In this document: positions 40,901 to 46,900 of the stretch, piece by piece
How the letters are laid out: the number at the start of each line of letters is the position of its first letter
Position numbering within the stretch: position 1 is the stretch's first letter
Made by a program: the position numbers and the translations under genes
The notes under the pieces: model-generated
Databases searched by the model: none
Told to the model about the DNA's origin: nothing
What the model saw: the letters and a program-made list of their open reading frames with translations, nothing else
Assembly (NCBI GenBank): GCA_002633005.1
Contig: NMRA01000143.1
Coordinates: 649,206-713,205 of the forward strand
DNA from: Phoronis australis
Taxonomy: Eukaryota > Phoronida > Phoronidae
Reading direction: 5' to 3'
DNA: 64,000 bases

Positions 40901-43900
40901 GTCACGTGACAACAACATGACGATTGTGTGTTCATCCAGAGATTTTTCTCGTGTTGTGGGGTACAGTGTAGCACAGATTTGGACTTTATCGCAATTAATC
41001 TGGACTCCACATGAACTTAAAAAATTGTAAAACATGAGGAGCATTTCAGGTAATTTGTTGAGTCAAAACTGTATTTTTATTCAAGAATTCAAGTTTTCTT
41101 ATCGACGATCGCGATTCAGTGACAGAGCAGTCAGCAAGTTTTCGCCCTGGGATTTCAGCACAATTTTTTGAACAATGGTCATAATTTAATAACGGAGTTT
41201 GATAGCAATGCACCACAATTTTGTAGAAAGACTGTCATAATACGTCATAGAGCGTAAATGTGATGAATCCTAGCTTTCAATTTTAAGCGTTTCGGAAACC
41301 GCGTTTCAACTGCCTTATGCAGTGAAATGAATTTTTCTAAGTGCCCGGGGCATTTATCAGAGCCAATACAGTATACAGCTTTCCACCAAGGCTAGGTGAT
41401 GCTACGAGATATTCTTAGTTGCTTGAATGTACAGATTGTTGCCAATTTTTGCTTGTTTCCATATCATATTGATGGCGGAAATGAAAACGTCGCAAATTTC
41501 AATTTTAATGTTTGCAAAATCAAAGGTCGGTAAACCAAGTCTTTTAAAACACTTTTGGTGAAAGACTAGCAGAAGATGCCCACTCTTTCAAAATTGCCAT
41601 GAAGGTATTAACTATTCCATGCAGCATTATTTACTGTTCTTGGCTAATTATCATTTTATGGCCTGGTCATCCATTCAGCCAAAAGTAGTTCCATAGGTGG
41701 CTTATCAGCCAATTATTCACGCATGCTGACTCACAATAGAAGCCTGATAAGAGTGAAGGTGGATAAATAGGGTGGTCCTATAGTTTCTTGTGGTAGTAGA
41801 TGTGTTCAGGACATGCTAGTTCATGGTTGACTTACAATTGCCAAAGAATTGAGACAAATTTCTGTAGCCCCATGGCGGTTAATGTACCCGGTAGTTAGAG
41901 TCATCTACTCTTGATCTTGTGAATTTTATTTGCACAGAGCCGCCACGATGGAGAGTGTAATGCCCACAATCAGCCATCTTGAACGAATTTTGCTCATCCA
42001 TTTTGTTGGAATTGAATTACGAATCATTTTGTTTGCCTGTGCACAACTGTAAATTGTTGTTTTTACTGAACAGAAAACGATATTCACCAACAGGCGGCAC
42101 TGTTATGCGTTTGAAGACAGCGTGATGACTGAAGAGAATGTTCCTTTGATTACAGGTTATAAACCTGAGCCAGGTGTGACAACTGGAACAGGAGGTGGTA
42201 CTGTTGTGACAGGGACAGGGGGCGCTGGGGGTAGTACGGGAACGGGAACATCCATCACTACAGGTACGTGCACTTGTGAGAGGAGGTTCATTAGTTGAGC
42301 ACATCACAAAGAGATTTTTCAATATTTGCACACAAAGGCACAATGTTCAAATTTAACTCGCCTATAGCTGTGTATGACTTGTGTATTCTACTGACTGCTC
42401 CATCTTAAGACTAATTTGTTAACAAAAAAGTTGTATTCTGAGCTGAAACCAATTACTCGACCATAGTCTGGTGTAAGGCATGTATCGAACCACCGATAAT
42501 GATGTTTGGGGATCTTGCTATGGTATATGTTGTAGCCATGCTGTGACACCTTGCTTTCTGTCTTAATAGCAGTCCTTGTTTTGTATTCCTTTGTGATATC
42601 CTGCCTTCTGGCTAATGGTATAGCCCCCGTTTCAATCTCATATCTGTGTGTTCTGTCTAACCCCGGTTCAGTGCTGTGATATCTTGTATCTCTGTTGCCA
42701 GGCTGCATGTATACCGATGGTACAGTTCACAAGGTGGGCGAGACGTGGGCTGATGGTTGTAAATACTACTGCACGTGTAAGGATACCGCTGGCAACTATG
42801 AGTGCAGGCACAGGTGAGTCAACTGTTTTGAGCTTTTGCGTGTACTGGCACAGCTGAGATAATTATTCACGGCATCTGTGAGTACAGGCACAGATGAGAT
42901 AATTGTTCATGGCAACTACTAGTACAGGCACAGGTGAGATAAGTGTTCATGGCAACTACGAGTTCAGGCAGAGGTGACGAGATAATTGTTCATTGCAACT
43001 ATGAGTACAGGCACATGTGGGTTAACTTTTTCTTGCCATCACTATTCATGCAAAAATCCCCAAATCACCAATGTTGGTGTTCGGAGTTCCCTTTTTATGG
43101 AGCAGACTATTAGTATCACTTTTGTAATGACTTGAACAGAAACTGTTCCAGTGGTGGTCGATAACCTGCTGGCCTACTGTATTAGCAGGCCAGAGTCTGA
43201 AGAAAAGGTTGCAAGGAGCTAAACAACAGACACAGTCTGAAATCTCATGGAGTACTCACTTAGTAAGAGATGTTATAAACGTGCTGATATTGCTGTATGG
43301 GCAATAGGTGGAGCTTACCGCGTGTTTCAAGCACGATACGTTACTTTGTGTTGATGGGAAAACGATTGTACAAAAATTCTACATGCCAAGTTTGGAAAAT
43401 AACGGTTAGTTGTGTTGCCTGTGTCACATGTCTAACGTAAGTCTTAGAGTTCTTCAAGTGATTTCCCTGGGAGGGAATGCTGTGCACCATAATTTATTAC
43501 AACAGCTTGACATCAACTTTGGTGCTTGTATGGCTGGATGATAGTACTTCCGCTGTCATCTGACTTTGTGTGTGTACAATTTTTCCAGTTTGGTTCATCT
43601 TTTTCATGTTTTTTTCCCTACCCATCAGGTGTCTCCAGTGGACTCTGCCTGCTCAGTGTCGACTAGACATTCCTATCGCTGGCTTCTGCTGCGGCATGCC
43701 TAGATGTACAGGCAACGTCAAGATCAATTACCCTGCTGGGTAAGTTTCTTGTAGAAAGAGTTTCATATTGTCATTTTTAGTGATCGTAGCCAAACCATGT
43801 TGTGTAACCTACTGAATCAGTTGCATATAGTTCACCCTCCCTGAGATAGAAGCATTTTTCAGCTGAAAACATTCCTTATTGTGTTTGTTACAAATGAATG

Positions 43901-46900
43901 TAAATGCTTGGAATCGCTGCTAACAATAACTTGGAGTAAAACATCCAAGGTGTACCGTTTCACTTGAAACTCGATGCAGGTGAGCCATAGTCATGGCAGC
44001 AAAATTCAAGCGTGTTATTTCAATGACTTATACGGTGACAAAGCAGATTGTGCAGCCATCCATTGCATCCTTGCAGACATCTACTAACTTAGGATTCAGT
44101 TACACTGGCTTGTAGACTTATCAGACTTTACAAGGAGTTTTCATTTTTATGCTTGACAAGGTTTTCAGACATTGTGTCAGTTTGACGGAAACACATTATG
44201 TGTTAACTGTATAGCTTGTGCTAAGAAAAAAAGAAACTCGTGCTCATCAGTAGCACGAGTGCACCTTACACCCGTGTTCATTCTAACAATGCTGTATACA
44301 AGTCCTATGAAGATAGCCAGAGAAGTCACCGACTGAAATGTCATGCCAATATAATTAGGCTAGAGGTTTGTGTAAATAGAACGATAGATTTTAGAAATTA
44401 TGCTGACATGTTGGTGATGATCATTCAGTACTTAATTGGAAAATGTATTCAAAACGTTTATTTTGTGTCCTCAGCTACGAAAAGGAGACTGGATTCTACG
44501 GCAACGGCAATCGTTACATTCCCGGTGGAACTGGCAACGGTGGTAATGGTGGCACAGGAAGTACAAAGACTGTTAGTGGGTCACTTAGCACCCGGTCTGG
44601 TACTGCTACAGTAGCTGGAACAGGATACAGTGAGTAGTGCCCTCTGTTGGCCTGGTTCTAGTTACACTGGATAAACAAAACACAATCTTGTTAAAGCGAC
44701 TAATTCCTCAATACAGCAAACAAAATATGATAACCCAGTTCTGGTTGTATTTTCTGTGTAATCTGAACAAGTCTAGGATGTATATTATAGTGCTTAGCAC
44801 AAAACGCTGGCGTTCTCTCAGTGAAGTGTTATTTGCTACCTGTATTGCAGAAAGTTGATAACAGGTGAACATAGCGTTCATGTGACTCCAACTGAATGAA
44901 GAGTTCTAAAGTAGTTTCATTATGAACGAGTCTGTAATCTGTCTATGTCTCAAAAGTAGTTTTGTCATCTGATGGTAAATAAATTTTACTACAGCCTAGC
45001 TGGACTTAGTCAGTTCTAAAAATGCTATTCTGGTGTTCGTGGCAGTTTTGTGGTCTTTACGTAGAAAATGGAATGATTTGGTAGCACTTCATGACAGCAG
45101 TATCTTACTGGCCTATTTTTCATCTTTTGTTGTCTGGTTTTTTTGAAGGACTGCAAATGGTGGTGACATAGTGGTGACATAGTGGTGATATAAAAAAGTC
45201 TGCAGCATTCTTCCATCATAACTTTGTACACAATCTCTTGACCTGTCATCGTTTTCTTCAGTTCAAGAGTAATGGAACATTAAAGCCTGATTAAGCTCTC
45301 TACTGCTTGCTTTAAACATCATCATGTGATTTGTTCCAGCGTCGGGTTGCTTATTCAACAACAAGGTGTACAGCCAGAATTCACAGTGGGAGGACGGTTG
45401 TAGTTACATCTGTACCTGTATCAATGGGGCTACTGGACAGTACACCTGTAATGCCAGGTAATGTTGTCTTGTTCAGCGCAGCAAGAATTATTTGTCTCTA
45501 AATATAGTGTTTGGCAAACCATGAGTTCTCGCTGTTGTGTGGTCCCTTCTGTCATCTCTTGTTGAAACGTTCCTCTTTAGTGGAGACAGGAAAATGCTTT
45601 GTGTGAAAGAAATTAGTGGCAGGGTGACACTTTCAAATTGGGTCAAATGAACACTGATTGGTTTGTCATTCAGCTTGTCAATTTCCATATTCAAAGTCTG
45701 CACCAAGACTGCCAGCAACAAATTGAACAGTAATGAACCCTTCTGTGTTATCGACTGGCCAACATCTTTTGTGTGACAATACTCCCAGTAATTAGTTGAT
45801 TTCAAGTGACCACAATATATACATCTTATCTGGTCATCTAGCTTCATGAATGAATACAATGTTGGCTTGGATGGCCTAGATTTCCATGCTGGTTGGGATC
45901 TTAGCAAGTGTGGTATTTATTTCACAGCAAATCTTGGATGTGATATTTTGGCTTCAGCCTTGCAACTTATTGTGTGGTGACATATTTGAGTCAAAGGAAA
46001 TGTAATTGTATGAAATAAATAAACGATCTTTGCAGCTGTAATAAGATTCGGTATCAGTGCCAGAGTCTATAAATTTGAATGGAGCCATAGTATTTTAAGA
46101 CCTGAATTTTGTTTCTGGCTCACATAACTTGAAGTGAAATGTGCAATACAGTAACTTGACTTCACTTTTTTTAAGGTGCATCACGTGGTCTTTGCCAGAT
46201 GTGTGTAGGATCATGCCCCCTATGGGTGCGCAGTGTTGCTCGGAGCCCTCTTGCCCAACTGGTTACACCATCAGCTACCCGTCAGGTTACAACAAGAACA
46301 TTTATTTCAACAGAGGGAGCATCACTGACACAGGAAGAACTGTGGTGTCCTCTAGTGAGTCTTCTCTAAATTCTCCACTACTTGTGCAATGCCTTCTTTT
46401 TAGCATAATGAAGTGTTCAAAAGAGGTCAAAAGTGGTCAGTGGCAGATCCAGAAGGGGTACGGGCACCTACATGCTTTTGCACTAATCTTGTGTATTGGA
46501 ATTCAGGAGAAATGCCCAGTCTATGTTTTGTCATTTCCCGGCAACTCCTTCCTTGTCCATAATACTTGTTCTGGGTCGTTTGGGGCACTCTGCCTGTATT
46601 CTTTCACATTGGACAATAGGATTGATGCCAAATTTCCCTCTTTAAGCCTTTACTTCAAGTGATAGTTTAACTAGATTTGGGTTTGAAACTTGCATGGATT
46701 GAGTTGATGCTGAACTTTATAGTCACGGACTGTGGAAGTAAAAACTCAGAAAAGCTGTTTGAATGTCAGAAAAATGGCTTTTCTTTGAGTTGTCAATGAT
46801 TGATTGACAGAGTTGACCTGTTTTATTTAACAGCTACATATTTCGTCTACAAGCTTACTTCAAAAAGAGAGTGGTGATTTAGCCAAGTCACCAATGGGAA

